Assembly: GCF_000687555.1 (NCBI RefSeq)
Contig: NZ_JHWJ01000001.1
Span: forward strand, 62,001 to 126,000
Length of the DNA stretch: 64,000 nt
Origin: [Clostridium] aerotolerans DSM 5434
GTDB lineage: Bacteria > Bacillota > Clostridia > Lachnospirales > Lachnospiraceae
Direction of reading: 5' to 3'
The notes beneath the pieces were generated by a model. The model was not told the DNA's origin. It was given only the letters and a program-made list of their open reading frames with translations, and searched no databases. A program made the position numbers and the translations under genes. Positions 47,748 through 58,467 of the stretch are shown here, in pieces; the first letter of the stretch is position 1, and each line of letters opens with the position of its first letter.

Positions 47748-48113
47748 ATGGAAAAACAAAATATAAACTACCCGGTGGAACTAACGCTTGCTTTGTTAGG
47801 AGATAAATGGAAGATACTCATTCTTTGTCAGCTGTTTAAGGGAACGAAAAGGTTTAATGAAATAGCTCGTTCCATCACAAATATAAATCAGAAAATGCTT
47901 TCAAAGCAGCTTCGGTCTTTAGAAAACGATGGGTTTATTATGAGAGAAGTATTCCCGGACGTTCCTCCAAGAGTGGAATATTCTCTAACTGAGCTCGGCT
48001 ACAGTTTAAATCCTGTTATAGGTGCCATGTTTGATTGGGCCATGGAACATAAAGATAGATTCACTTTTAAGTACCATATAAACATTGATCCTGATTTAAA
48101 ACTGCCTCATTGA
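47748..48113 (+). CDS. HxlR-family transcriptional regulator
   Basis: The 121-residue protein is a complete HxlR winged helix: ALLGDKWKILILCQLFKGTKRFNEIARSI-type opening (residues 11-40) and MLSKQLRSLENDGFI, then YSLTELGYSL. These dimers often respond to aldehydes, quinones or disulfide stress. No redox Cys is obvious beyond one in LCQLF. It is divergent to the EFR1 gene, which is its likely target. Confidence 0.9.
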   Translation: MEKQNINYPVELTLALLGDKWKILILCQLFKGTKRFNEIARSITNINQKMLSKQLRSLENDGFIMREVFPDVPPRVEYSLTELGYSLNPVIGAMFDWAMEHKDRFTFKYHINIDPDLKLPH

Positions 48114-48150
48114 GACTTTTATTATCTTGCGATTGAAGTGGGACAGGAGC

Positions 48151-49047
48151 TTATAACAGAAAGTTAATCAGGCAGGGGAGGGTAATTACGGACGCAATGG
48201 TAGTCAGAAAAATCCCTTTGGTAACCAGCTCCGTATTTCCTTCATATTCCGTGCATACCATTGATACATTACCGGCAGAAGGAAGTGCCCATAGTATGGT
48301 CGCTATATTTACAATCATAGGATCTCGGATAATCATAGTAAGTATGGCGTAAACCAGGACAGGGTATAGTACCATTTTCAACAGGACAAAGATAGAAAGT
48401 TTTCTGATATCATAAAATTCTTTTAACCGTATCTGAGCCAAAGTTGAGCCAATGATGATCATGGCAAGAGGGGGCGTGATACTTCCAACCATTTGCAGTA
48501 AATCTGAAATCATACCAGGAATTGGGATTTTTAGAAAAAACAGAATCATTGCTATAAAAGCAGAAATACTTCCGGCGTTTAAGCTCTGTTTAAGTGATAG
48601 CTGGCTGTTTTTATTTGAATTAAAAATACGAATTCCATGAGTGAACAGACTGATATTAAAAATCATCATAAATAAGGAAACATAGAATACACCGGTTTCG
48701 CCATAAATACCTGTTACAATCGGCATGCCCATAAATCCAAGATTGCTGTAATTCAGCATTAATTCCACAGTTCTTTCCATTCGGAGCCATTTCACAAGAT
48801 ATCTGCTCAATATTGAGGTTACAATAAACATAAGTGCAGCTACCCCTAATACGTTCAGGACCTGAACGATACCAGCCTCCATGCTGTTGAGGGAAGAACT
48901 GATGATTAATGCAGGTATGGTAATGTTCACAATCAATTTGGAAAAGTGATTATTGGAAGCTTCGTCCATAATGTTCAGTTTGTTTGCTGCAAATCCTAAT
49001 GCACTTAGTGAAAACAGGATTCCCATCTGATAGTATAAATGACCCAT
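48151..49047 (-). CDS. AEC-family (auxin efflux carrier-like) transporter
   Basis: The 298-residue membrane protein has about ten hydrophobic helices with the two-half layout of AEC permeases, including LNYSNLGFMGMPIVTGIYGE in the middle and LPSAGNVSMVCTEYEGN near the end. Bacterial relatives carry malate, malonate or other organic acids. It lies divergent to a LysR gene with a strong palindrome between, so its expression is probably switched by that regulator and a carboxylic acid. Confidence 0.88.
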   Translation of the reverse strand: MGHLYYQMGILFSLSALGFAANKLNIMDEASNNHFSKLIVNITIPALIISSSLNSMEAGIVQVLNVLGVAALMFIVTSILSRYLVKWLRMERTVELMLNYSNLGFMGMPIVTGIYGETGVFYVSLFMMIFNISLFTHGIRIFNSNKNSQLSLKQSLNAGSISAFIAMILFFLKIPIPGMISDLLQMVGSITPPLAMIIIGSTLAQIRLKEFYDIRKLSIFVLLKMVLYPVLVYAILTMIIRDPMIVNIATILWALPSAGNVSMVCTEYEGNTELVTKGIFLTTIASVITLPCLINFLL

Positions 49048-49133
49048 GGTTAATACTCCTTTAAAATTATTTCCTACGCCTGGATTTTTAGATTATAATT
49101 GGCTCTTCACTAAAACGCAATCACATATTAAGT

Positions 49134-49165
49134 AGTCTGAATCAACTTTTTAGTTGATTCAGACT
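49134..49165. promoter_or_regulatory. 32-bp perfect palindrome, candidate LysR operator
   Basis: AGTCTGAATCAACT and its exact complement flank the centre TTTT. A -10-like TATAAT follows at 49169-49174. The site lies between the AEC and LysR genes, and its symmetry suits a dimeric regulator better than a terminator, since no gene ends here. Confidence 0.65.
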
Positions 49166-49211
49166 TGATATAATAATAGATGTATTTTATACTGACTGAG
49201 AGGTGAATATT

Positions 49212-50120
49212 ATGAACAAGCGGCAGTTACAGTATTTTTTAGATGTCATGGAGACTCATAGTATTAAAAAGTCTGCAGAAAAAAATATGATCTCCTCTCA
49301 GGGATTAAGTAAGATGATAAAAGACCTGGAGAAGGAACTGAATGTTACGTTATTTACTAGAAGTTCTCATGGTCTAAATCCAACCATTCACGCCATTTCT
49401 TTGAAGCATTCAGCCGATATCATCATTCAGGAATATGAAAATATTCACTTAAATTTATTTCTACAAAAGAAAGAATCTTTAACCACCCTACGCGTATTGT
49501 CTACCTATGGAATGCTAAAATACCTGACGATGGATTTTATTGTGGATTTCTATGCTTCAAATCCCTTAATAAGGCTTAATATCGTGGAATATCCGGATAA
49601 TCCCATTATATCCATGCTTCGGGAGGAACAAATTGAACTGGCCTTTCTACCAGCACCGATTGATAATACAGGATTTGATGCCTCCTATTGCTCGACTCAT
49701 AACCATTGTCTTATCATCAATAAACAGAATAAGCTTTCTAAAAAGGCAGAAATTGAGTATGAAGATTTAAAGAATGTTCCTTTGGCCATTAAAGGCAGAG
49801 AATATATCCCTTACTCGAATAATATTAACCGGTTTCTCAAAAACGGAGTAACCCCTGATATTATGCTGGAGACATCAGATGATCATTTGATTCATGAAAT
49901 AGCCAAAAGAAATTTAGGAATTGGTGTTTCTTTGGATTGCATTGCTTTTGACGACTTAAATGATGATATCGTGATGCGTCCTTTTGCGGATAAAAACAAT
50001 GTTAAAGATGTTTTTCTTGTTACGAAAAAAGGGAAAAAATTAAGTAAGGAAGCTTTGGCTTTTCGGAATTTTACTCAGGATTGGTTAGGAAGCCATAGGA
50101 GTCAATTGTTCAAATGGTAA
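49212..50120 (+). CDS. LysR-family transcriptional regulator
   Basis: This 302-residue LysR protein has the winged helix in FLDVMETHSIKKSAEKNMIS, then LSKMIKDLEKELNVTLF, and a full effector domain. The ATG at 49212 is preferred over a GTG at 49203, which falls inside the ribosome site GAGAGGTG. It is divergent to the AEC carrier gene, and the palindrome between them is the likely shared operator. Confidence 0.9.
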   Translation: MNKRQLQYFLDVMETHSIKKSAEKNMISSQGLSKMIKDLEKELNVTLFTRSSHGLNPTIHAISLKHSADIIIQEYENIHLNLFLQKKESLTTLRVLSTYGMLKYLTMDFIVDFYASNPLIRLNIVEYPDNPIISMLREEQIELAFLPAPIDNTGFDASYCSTHNHCLIINKQNKLSKKAEIEYEDLKNVPLAIKGREYIPYSNNINRFLKNGVTPDIMLETSDDHLIHEIAKRNLGIGVSLDCIAFDDLNDDIVMRPFADKNNVKDVFLVTKKGKKLSKEALAFRNFTQDWLGSHRSQLFKW

Positions 50121-50320
50121 TAATTCAATTATGAGCGAACGAATGCTTACCAAATAGACCGCGGGTCACCAATCAAGGACAGTTGAGGGATATGGATTGG
50201 TCTTGTGTAATATATATATTTATGGGAGATTAATGGCTGTTATTATTGTGTTATTTAAGAATGAATTGAGATGATTAATAACAATTTATAGGAATATTAT
50301 ATAGGTATTTAAATTGTGTA

Positions 50321-50349
50321 TTGACGTTTTGTGAAAAATGTGCTAACAT
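50321..50349 (+). promoter_or_regulatory. promoter of the second beta-glucoside operon
   Basis: TTGACG (50321-50326) and TAACAT (50344-50349) are spaced by 17 bp, about 30 bp upstream of the antiterminator site. Confidence 0.65.
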
Positions 50350-50379
50350 CAAGAAGTATTATATTAAGTAAATAATATC

Positions 50380-50457
50380 AGGCATGTGACTGGTAATGCA
50401 GGCAGGACCTAGATAAACTAATGTATGAAATACAATAGTTTATTTGGGTCTTTTTTT
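50380..50457 (+). promoter_or_regulatory. RAT antiterminator site overlapping an intrinsic terminator
   Basis: Positions 50380-50410 match the ribonucleic antiterminator (RAT) of the BglG/LicT family closely, with core TGTGACTGGTAATGCAGGCA. Its 3' end (GGACCT) is also the foot of a long stem: GACCTAGATAAACTA pairs with TAGTTTATTTGGGTC, with a further TGTAT/ATACA pairing inside, followed by seven T. Binding of the BglG protein (gene at 53877) to the RAT would block the terminator and allow the PTS operon to be read. Confidence 0.9.
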
Positions 50458-50562
50458 AATTCTGGCCAAGTTAAAAACTGCAAAAGTAAAAAAACGAATC
50501 TTTAAATAATGATTTAGACTATATGTGATATTCCGAAACTATGTTTAAAAGGAGAATAAATT

Positions 50563-52374
50563 ATGAATTATAAAGACGTAGCTTCAAAGATTTTAAAGGC
50601 CATAGGCGGAGATGCGAATGTTCAACATTTGGAACATTGTTCTACACGTTTAAGACTGACGCTTGTAGATGATAAAAAAGTAAACATGAATGAACTTAAA
50701 AGTATTCCTGAAGTAATAGGGGTAAATCAAACAGCACAATGTCAAATTGTAATTGGTAATTCAGTAGTAGAAGTATATGATGAGTTGAAAAAATTAATTT
50801 CTGCGAAAGATAGCCATTTACAAGTGAATAAAAACAAGAAAATTGGAGCAATTCTTTTAGATTTTGTAATAAGTATATTTCAACCATTAATCCCTGCTAT
50901 TGCAGGCGGAGGTATTTTAAAATCCCTGTTAATGCTTTTAAATCTCCTTGGGATTTTGGATAAAACGACCAACACGTATATGGTATTAAATTTTGCAGGA
51001 GATGCACCACTTTACTTCTTGCCTCTATTAGTTGCAATAACAGTAGCTAATAAAATGAAAGTAAATCCGCTTGTTGCTGTATCTGCTGTCGGAGCCTTAT
51101 TAATACCTAATTTATCAAAAATGTTAGTAGATGGCGCTACATTTTTAAGTATGCCAATCCAGAATGTAAATTACGCATATCAGGTATTTCCTGCAATACT
51201 ATGTGTGCTTTGCTATTCTCAGCTTGAAAAATTCTTTACGAAAATCAGTCCAAAGGTTATTCGTGGCTTTTTTGTACCAATGATGTCACTGCTTATTGTT
51301 GTTCCATTTACTTTACTTGTCTTAGGACCTGTGGGATTTATTACTGGTAAATATTTTTCTGTGGTAATTATGTTTGTTTTTGCAAAATTCGGTTGGATCG
51401 CGGTCGCATTGTTAGCAGCAGCTTTACCATTTATGGTTACTACGGGTATGCATAAAGCAATGATACCATATGTTATAACTGCATTGGGAGAGACCGGAAA
51501 AGAGTTGATTTATAATGCATCATCATTGGCACACAATATATCAGAGTCTGGTGCATGTTTTGCTGTAGCTATCCGTACAAAAGATAAAGCTTTAAAGACC
51601 ACCTCTGTATCCGCTGGTATCTCTGCGGCCTTCGGTATTACAGAACCAGCACTGTATGGAGTTACTATCTTAAACAAAAGGGTCCTTTATAGTGTTATGA
51701 TCGGTGCTTTTTGTGGGGGTGCGTTTTTGGGAATAAAAGGTGTAGAGGCTTATGTAGCGGTAGGGCCTGGATTAGCCAGCTTGTCAATGTTCATTTCCCA
51801 GACATTACCCAATAACTTAATGAACGCAGTAATTGGATTAATTATTTCTTTTATCGTATCGTTCATTGCAGCGTTTGTTTTGTGGAAAGAAGAAATAAAA
51901 GAGAAAAGTGATATTATACAGAACGTAAAAGAGGAATTAAAAGCTCCAATAGAAGGAGAAGTTGTTTCATTAGATGAAGTAAAAGATGAGATTTTTTCAA
52001 AAAGGCTTATGGGTAATGGTTTCGCAATCATTCCTGATAAAGGAGAACTATATGCGCCGGTAGATGGAACAATTGAGATGGTTTATGAAACAAAACATTC
52101 TCTGGCTATGAAAACAGAAAATGGTACCGAAATTTTATTTCATATTGGAATCGATACCGTAAATTTAAACGGCAAGTATTTTGATACAAAGGTTTCTGTT
52201 GGAAATCATGTAAAACAAGGTGAGTTATTATTGACTTTTGATTTAGATAAAATTGTTGAAGAGGGATTTGACCCTGTTACAGTTGTAATTATTACAAATC
52301 GCCCGGACAGTAAATTCGAGATAAGAGAGAAGGAAAAGGTTAATAAAACAGACAGTGTTTTAAAAATAAAATAG
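50563..52374 (+). CDS. beta-glucoside PTS transporter, EIIBCA
   Basis: The 603-residue transporter has EIIB with phospho-Cys26 in LEHCSTRLRL, a membrane EIIC domain (about residues 95-440), and EIIA with the phospho-His in ILFHIGIDTV. It is a paralogue of the system at 15.6 kb but clearly diverged. It phosphorylates and imports a beta-glucoside for the GH1 enzyme 21 bp downstream. Its leader holds a RAT and terminator, so it is turned on by the BglG-type protein when substrate relieves EII-dependent phosphorylation. AAAGGAG precedes the start. Confidence 0.93.
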   Translation: MNYKDVASKILKAIGGDANVQHLEHCSTRLRLTLVDDKKVNMNELKSIPEVIGVNQTAQCQIVIGNSVVEVYDELKKLISAKDSHLQVNKNKKIGAILLDFVISIFQPLIPAIAGGGILKSLLMLLNLLGILDKTTNTYMVLNFAGDAPLYFLPLLVAITVANKMKVNPLVAVSAVGALLIPNLSKMLVDGATFLSMPIQNVNYAYQVFPAILCVLCYSQLEKFFTKISPKVIRGFFVPMMSLLIVVPFTLLVLGPVGFITGKYFSVVIMFVFAKFGWIAVALLAAALPFMVTTGMHKAMIPYVITALGETGKELIYNASSLAHNISESGACFAVAIRTKDKALKTTSVSAGISAAFGITEPALYGVTILNKRVLYSVMIGAFCGGAFLGIKGVEAYVAVGPGLASLSMFISQTLPNNLMNAVIGLIISFIVSFIAAFVLWKEEIKEKSDIIQNVKEELKAPIEGEVVSLDEVKDEIFSKRLMGNGFAIIPDKGELYAPVDGTIEMVYETKHSLAMKTENGTEILFHIGIDTVNLNGKYFDTKVSVGNHVKQGELLLTFDLDKIVEEGFDPVTVVIITNRPDSKFEIREKEKVNKTDSVLKIK

Positions 52375-52395
52375 ATAAAAAGGAGTGATTGATAA

Positions 52396-53856
<1,461 letters not shown>

Positions 53857-53876
53857 ATATAAAGGGGAAAAGAATC

Positions 53877-54722
53877 ATGATTATTAAAAAAATTCTTAAT
53901 AGCAGTGTTATTTTAGCTACTGATGAAAATGGAAAAGAATCTATATGTCTTGGCAAAGGGGTTGGTTATGGTAAAAAAATCGGTGACTTAGTGAATCATA
54001 ATATAGTAGACCAGATTTTTAGCCCAATTGATAGTGTTCAGACAAAAAAATATTTAGAGTTACTTGATTCAATTCCCCCTGTATATCTTGAAATAACTCA
54101 AAGAATTATAGCGGAAGCTGAAGCCCAATTACATTCTGAACTTAATATGAGTATCTACTTTGTTTTAATGGATCACTTAAATTTTGCTGTGGAACGATTG
54201 AAGAAAAACATTAATATTACAAATCGTGTCTATTGGGAAATTAAAAATTATTATCCGGAAGAGTTTAATGTAGGAGTCTTTGCTTTAAAGCTGTTAAATG
54301 AAATGCTGGATGTTAATCTTCCGAAGGAAGAAGCTGCAAATATAGCCTTCCATCTGATTAATGCACAATCAAAAGATAATGAATCAGGAGATGGAATGAA
54401 ATATGCAAAAATGATTGGTGGAATTGTAAATTTAGTTCGGTATTCCATAAAGTCTACTCTTAATACGGAAGGAATACATTATCAGCGTTTTATAACCCAT
54501 GTCAAATTCTTTGTAGAAAGATTATTTAAAGGCAAAATGCTGGAAGGTGCTAATGAGACATTATTTAAACAAATGGCCGATCTTTATCCCGAAGATATGG
54601 AAATTGCCTTTAAAATAAAGGACTATATTCAGAAAGTCTATCATGTGGATATTTCGAAAGATGAATTAACATATTTTGCAGTACACATAAACCGGCTGCA
54701 GACTAATAATGATTTAAGTTAG
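53877..54722 (+). CDS. BglG/LicT-family transcriptional antiterminator
   Basis: The 281-residue protein starts with the RNA-binding CAT domain (ILNSSVILATDENGKESICL, then GKGVGYGKKIGDLV) and carries two PTS regulation domains, each with conserved His (DHLNFAVER and then the RFITHVKFFVERL region). It binds the RAT at 50380-50410 and lets polymerase pass the terminator. The last gene of the operon, it amplifies its own expression. Confidence 0.93.
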   Translation: MIIKKILNSSVILATDENGKESICLGKGVGYGKKIGDLVNHNIVDQIFSPIDSVQTKKYLELLDSIPPVYLEITQRIIAEAEAQLHSELNMSIYFVLMDHLNFAVERLKKNINITNRVYWEIKNYYPEEFNVGVFALKLLNEMLDVNLPKEEAANIAFHLINAQSKDNESGDGMKYAKMIGGIVNLVRYSIKSTLNTEGIHYQRFITHVKFFVERLFKGKMLEGANETLFKQMADLYPEDMEIAFKIKDYIQKVYHVDISKDELTYFAVHINRLQTNNDLS

Positions 54723-54738
54723 CAGGAGGTATAAGAAA

Positions 54739-54780
54739 AAGTGGGGCCGAAAACAGGTATCTTTCGGTTCCACTTTTGTT
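54739..54780. terminator. bidirectional intrinsic terminator
   Basis: AAGTGGGGCCGAAA and TTTCGGTTCCACTT pair with wobbles around a 9-base loop, with TTGTT after them. It lies between the antiterminator gene and the convergent TetR gene. Confidence 0.75.
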
Positions 54781-54783
54781 CCT

Positions 54784-55368
54784 TCATTCTTTATTTGCCG
54801 ACAAATAGACTGCCCTCATCATAGATAAAATCTGTTCTTCTATTCTTTCTTGTGGCAGTGGTTTTTTCTGCGTCAGCCACCACTGCAAGGTCTCAAGTAT
54901 GGCTCCGGTAAAAAAATGTGCCATTACTTCCGGATCAGCGATGAGCTTATGCCCGTTTTCTGCATCTGCTTTAAGCTTTTGAAGTATATCAAATTCCACC
55001 TGTTCCGATAGGATCCGTAGTAACGCTGGTAAGCAGCCGCTCTTTAGTAACGATTGTAAGAGTTTGTCTTTTTCTTTCATAAATTTCATGACCCGGTGAA
55101 CGATATTGATATAAAAATCAATGGGTGTGTTAATATCCGGGCTGTCTGCGATTTCCCGATCAAATTCCTCCTGAATCTCCCGGATGAAAAACGTAAAAAA
55201 CTCATATTTGTCCCCAAAATGCTTGTAAAAGGTGGCCCGTCGTACCATTGCCCTTTCACACAGCTCGTTAACCGTGATATCTTCAAATCGTTTTTCTTCC
55301 AATAACTCAAAAAAGGTGCTGGTCAGCGCCATATAAGTTTTTTGTATCCGTAAGTCCATTCTATTCAC
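54784..55368 (-). CDS. TetR-family regulator of the OYE/amidohydrolase pair
   Basis: This 194-residue regulator has the TetR helix-turn-helix (EEKRFEDITVNELCERAMVR, then ATFYKHFGDKYEFF) and a C-terminal TetR_C_7-like domain. It is divergent to the OYE gene, with a palindrome and a promoter between, so it very likely represses that operon until a ligand arrives. Confidence 0.9.
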   Translation of the reverse strand: MNRMDLRIQKTYMALTSTFFELLEEKRFEDITVNELCERAMVRRATFYKHFGDKYEFFTFFIREIQEEFDREIADSPDINTPIDFYINIVHRVMKFMKEKDKLLQSLLKSGCLPALLRILSEQVEFDILQKLKADAENGHKLIADPEVMAHFFTGAILETLQWWLTQKKPLPQERIEEQILSMMRAVYLSANKE

Positions 55369-55419
55369 AGCTCCTCTATTTCGGAAACAGGTTCCATACC
55401 TTTGTCAATTAAGATACAT

Positions 55420-55465
55420 ATGCGTACGCATTGAGCGTTGTATTTACACTCCTTGAAAGTATAAT
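55420..55465 (+). promoter_or_regulatory. TetR operator and OYE promoter
   Basis: The palindrome ATGCGTACGCAT (55420-55431) abuts a promoter with TTGTAT (55438-55443) and TATAAT (55460-55465), spaced by 16 bp. Bound TetR would hinder polymerase. Confidence 0.65.
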
Positions 55466-55532
55466 GGATATAGTAACAGATGTCAATTATTTATCATCTG
55501 TTACAATCCGGGATATTGAAAGGAGTTATTTT

Positions 55533-56930
55533 ATGAGCACTGATGTATTATTTGAACCGATCCAGATTGGTAACGTTGAACTCAAAAACCGTATTGCCAT
55601 GTCCCCCATGAACATGGGCTATACAGGGCCGGAAGGGTATACCAGCGAACAATCTAACGCCTGGTATGCGGCCAGGGCAAGGGGCGGATTCGGTCTGATT
55701 ATCACCGAATGTGTGGTAGCAAATCCCTTTCCATGGCGGGGCAGTGACAGCCTGAATCCGCTGCTTGTGGACAGTCAGAAGAAATACCGTCAGCTTAGCC
55801 AGATGGCGGAGGTCATCCATTCCTATAAGGGGGCAAAGGTATTCATTCAGATTTCTCCCGGTTGGGGACGGCAGGGACATCCAGATGAAAATGGAATTGC
55901 TTCAGGTGCCCCAAGTCCAGTGCCTCTTGCTATTGACTTACGTAATATCACCAAAGGCTGGTTTCGGCAATTCACCCGCATTACGAAACAGGCTGGAATC
56001 TCATTTCCTCCGGAAATTTGGGATTACGATAAAATCAAAAGCTTAAGCGATGACGAATACGAAGCAATCAAACCTCTTATTCTTAAGATGTTTCAGGAAA
56101 GGGCACCGGAATATTACCACATTATCTGCGGACATACCCCTCGTGAGCTGACGATACATGAGATTGAACAGCTAGAGGACTTTATGGTGGATGCGGTATG
56201 TGCCTGCTACGATCTTGGCTACGATGGTGTGGAGCTTCACACCCCTCACGGGTATCTGCTGCATCAGTTCTTGTCAAACCGTTCCAATCAGAGAACCGAC
56301 TTCTATGGCGGAAGTATAGAAAACCGAGGTCGTGTCGTTACAAACATTATTGAGCGTGTGCGAAAGAAAGTTGGCCCTGATAAGGTGTTAGGGTGTCGTC
56401 TGTCTGGTGACGAGTTAATGCCACAGGGGCTGACCCATGAGGAAGCGTGCGCATTTGTTAAGCTGTTTACAGAGGCGGGAGCCAATTATTTCAATGTATC
56501 TCAGGGAGGTTATGAAAATCTGGGCGCTGGCTTTGCCCCGGATGGGGAGGATGACTTTACAAAATGGGCACCAGGGTTTAAAACAGCTTCCGGCGGACTT
56601 CCCATTATAACTCCAAGCTTTACAAATCCTGAAACAGCTGCAAAGGCCATTGCCTCCGGAAAAACTGACATCATATCCTTGGGACGACAATCCATCGCCG
56701 ATCCCTGCTGGCCCGCAAAGGTGAAAGAAGGCCGTGAAAGTGACATCGTCAAATGCGTACGCTGCCAGCAGTGCTATATGAACCTGTTTGAAAACCGTTG
56801 GATTCGCTGTTCCGTTAATCCGACGGCCGGTTTTGAGAAGTATTATCCAGACCTTTGGAAAAAAGACGGTCTCATGGATGTCAAAGCCCAGAAGTTTATG
56901 GAAAAAAGCAAGAATTTACCACTGATTTAA
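55533..56930 (+). CDS. Old Yellow Enzyme-type oxidoreductase without the NAD/FAD domain
   Basis: The 465-residue protein has the FMN TIM barrel of the enoate-reductase branch (ELHTPHGYLLHQFLSNRSNQ, FYGGSIENRGR) and a [4Fe-4S] motif CVRCQQC followed by C after 11 residues. It stops where the larger enzymes continue into the FAD/NAD domain, so electrons must come from another protein. An insert of about 70 residues (around 145-215) splits the barrel. Start at 55533 follows AAAGGAG; the frame extends 34 codons upstream across the promoter. It forms an operon with the amidohydrolase 17 bp downstream. The substrate is unknown. Confidence 0.85.
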   Translation: MSTDVLFEPIQIGNVELKNRIAMSPMNMGYTGPEGYTSEQSNAWYAARARGGFGLIITECVVANPFPWRGSDSLNPLLVDSQKKYRQLSQMAEVIHSYKGAKVFIQISPGWGRQGHPDENGIASGAPSPVPLAIDLRNITKGWFRQFTRITKQAGISFPPEIWDYDKIKSLSDDEYEAIKPLILKMFQERAPEYYHIICGHTPRELTIHEIEQLEDFMVDAVCACYDLGYDGVELHTPHGYLLHQFLSNRSNQRTDFYGGSIENRGRVVTNIIERVRKKVGPDKVLGCRLSGDELMPQGLTHEEACAFVKLFTEAGANYFNVSQGGYENLGAGFAPDGEDDFTKWAPGFKTASGGLPIITPSFTNPETAAKAIASGKTDIISLGRQSIADPCWPAKVKEGRESDIVKCVRCQQCYMNLFENRWIRCSVNPTAGFEKYYPDLWKKDGLMDVKAQKFMEKSKNLPLI

Positions 56931-56947
56931 GGAAAGGAGTTTCACTT

Positions 56948-58333
56948 ATGAATCACAATGTATGGGAAGATGGCTTCTTTAAAATTGATCCAGAATGTCA
57001 CATCATCGGAGATATGGGCCCGGTGAACCATTTCCCCGGCGTTCAGATGTGGTGGCGCGCCATTGATGGCATTATGCGCCCAACCTTACAGGGCGCGCCG
57101 GATCATCTTCTGAATATGATTGAGCCATGGGAGATGACAAAGAGTACAGACCCCGAGAATATTCTTCGGGCTATGGATAAGTATGGAGTTGATGTTGCAT
57201 GTCTGCTGCCGGAATCCATGATGGATACGACAGGATATTCCAGCCGCTGGTGCACCAACGGTGACGCGTGGAAGGCAGTGCAGACCCACCCTGACCGTTT
57301 CATCATTAATCCGAACCTATCACCCATCAAGCAGCGGGGCGTTAAAAATGCCATATGGGAGATGGAATACTGGATGGATAAAGGGGCTAAGATTTTTAAA
57401 TATTATTCCCCTGAGGATACATATATCAACGATCCAGAGCTGTGGCCGTTTTACAAACGTGCCGAGGAACTGGGGGCGGTTCTGTGCATGCATACTGGAT
57501 TTTCCTGGGTTCCGCCGGGAAAGAGCAAATACTGCCACCCCACACAGCTTGATGATGTTGCAAGAAATTTCCCGGAACTTAAAATTGTAGCATTTCACAT
57601 GGGTTATCCCTACTCCGATGCGCTTAATATGGTGGCACTTGGTCATCCCAATGTCTATTTGTGCCTGAGTCTCCTTGTGCCATGGGCGCTGACTGCCCCA
57701 TATAAGTTCGCCCATATTCTTGGTGAGGCAATTCGCTTTGTGGGCCCTGACCGGATCATCTGGGGAACAGACAGTGCCGGTTATGGCGCTCAGATCGGAG
57801 CAGCATCCGTGGGACTTCTGGATTTCCAGATACCTGAGGAGCTTCAGTGGAAATATGGGTATCTGCCGCTTACAGACGAGGATAAACGTAAAATTTTTGG
57901 AGGTAATCTAGGAAAGCTTCTGGGAATTGATACGACCAAACGACGGGGTGGTAAAAAAGCAGTGCATGATTCGTTAACGGATAGCCCTGAGAAAATTGTC
58001 CTTGCCACGACCAAAGAAGCAAAGGGAGAAGAGGTTGTTGTGCCAAATAACGAATATGAAGTATTGATATCCACTCCAATGGGAAATCAGCCAGGGAACG
58101 TTTTATTAAACGTGGATGGAACTTCATTATCCGGTACCATATCGTTTATGAAAAGTGATAACTCTTTTACAGGCGGCACCATTGATGCCGACGGCAATGT
58201 CTCGTTCAAAGGAGATTTAAAGACACCCTTAGGTAAAATGCCATATACCATCACTGGTACATTGAAAGATGGTATTATCAATGCCATAGCAAAAACAGAG
58301 ATGGGTGATTTAAGTATAAAATCAAAACAGTAA
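56948..58333 (+). CDS. amidohydrolase_2-family protein with extra C-terminal beta domain
   Basis: The first 335 or so residues form a metal-dependent barrel of the ACMSD/gamma-resorcylate decarboxylase group: DPECH at the front (Glu16, His18), MHTGFS, AFHMGYPYS and IIWGTDS supply the usual His and Asp ligands. The family decarboxylates or hydrolyses aromatic and unsaturated acids. Residues from about 365 to 461 add a beta-rich domain (VLISTPMGNQPGNVLLNVDG, then GTISFMKSDNSFTGGTIDAD) not normally present. The start at 56948 has AGGAG 9 bases before it. Coupled to the OYE upstream, it may act on the same substrate chain. Confidence 0.82.
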   Translation: MNHNVWEDGFFKIDPECHIIGDMGPVNHFPGVQMWWRAIDGIMRPTLQGAPDHLLNMIEPWEMTKSTDPENILRAMDKYGVDVACLLPESMMDTTGYSSRWCTNGDAWKAVQTHPDRFIINPNLSPIKQRGVKNAIWEMEYWMDKGAKIFKYYSPEDTYINDPELWPFYKRAEELGAVLCMHTGFSWVPPGKSKYCHPTQLDDVARNFPELKIVAFHMGYPYSDALNMVALGHPNVYLCLSLLVPWALTAPYKFAHILGEAIRFVGPDRIIWGTDSAGYGAQIGAASVGLLDFQIPEELQWKYGYLPLTDEDKRKIFGGNLGKLLGIDTTKRRGGKKAVHDSLTDSPEKIVLATTKEAKGEEVVVPNNEYEVLISTPMGNQPGNVLLNVDGTSLSGTISFMKSDNSFTGGTIDADGNVSFKGDLKTPLGKMPYTITGTLKDGIINAIAKTEMGDLSIKSKQ

Positions 58334-58340
58334 AAAAGAA

Positions 58341-58376
58341 ATCTCGGGTAGCCGAAAAGGGGCTGCCCGGGATTTT
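58341..58376 (+). terminator. intrinsic terminator of the OYE operon
   Basis: ATCTCGGGTAGCC and GGCTGCCCGGGAT pair almost perfectly and are followed by TTTTTA. Confidence 0.85.
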
Positions 58377-58467
58377 TACATACCCGTTTTACCATAGTGT
58401 GGATCTAATACACCACTGGGACTAGTATCGCATAATTTATATTATCAAAAAACAAGGGGGATACAAA

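Noticed and set aside
50161-50210. Second terminator (ACCAATC/GATTGGT hairpin) after the LysR gene
   Set aside because: The stem is only 7 bp with a 20-base loop and no T-run, too weak to list as a feature.
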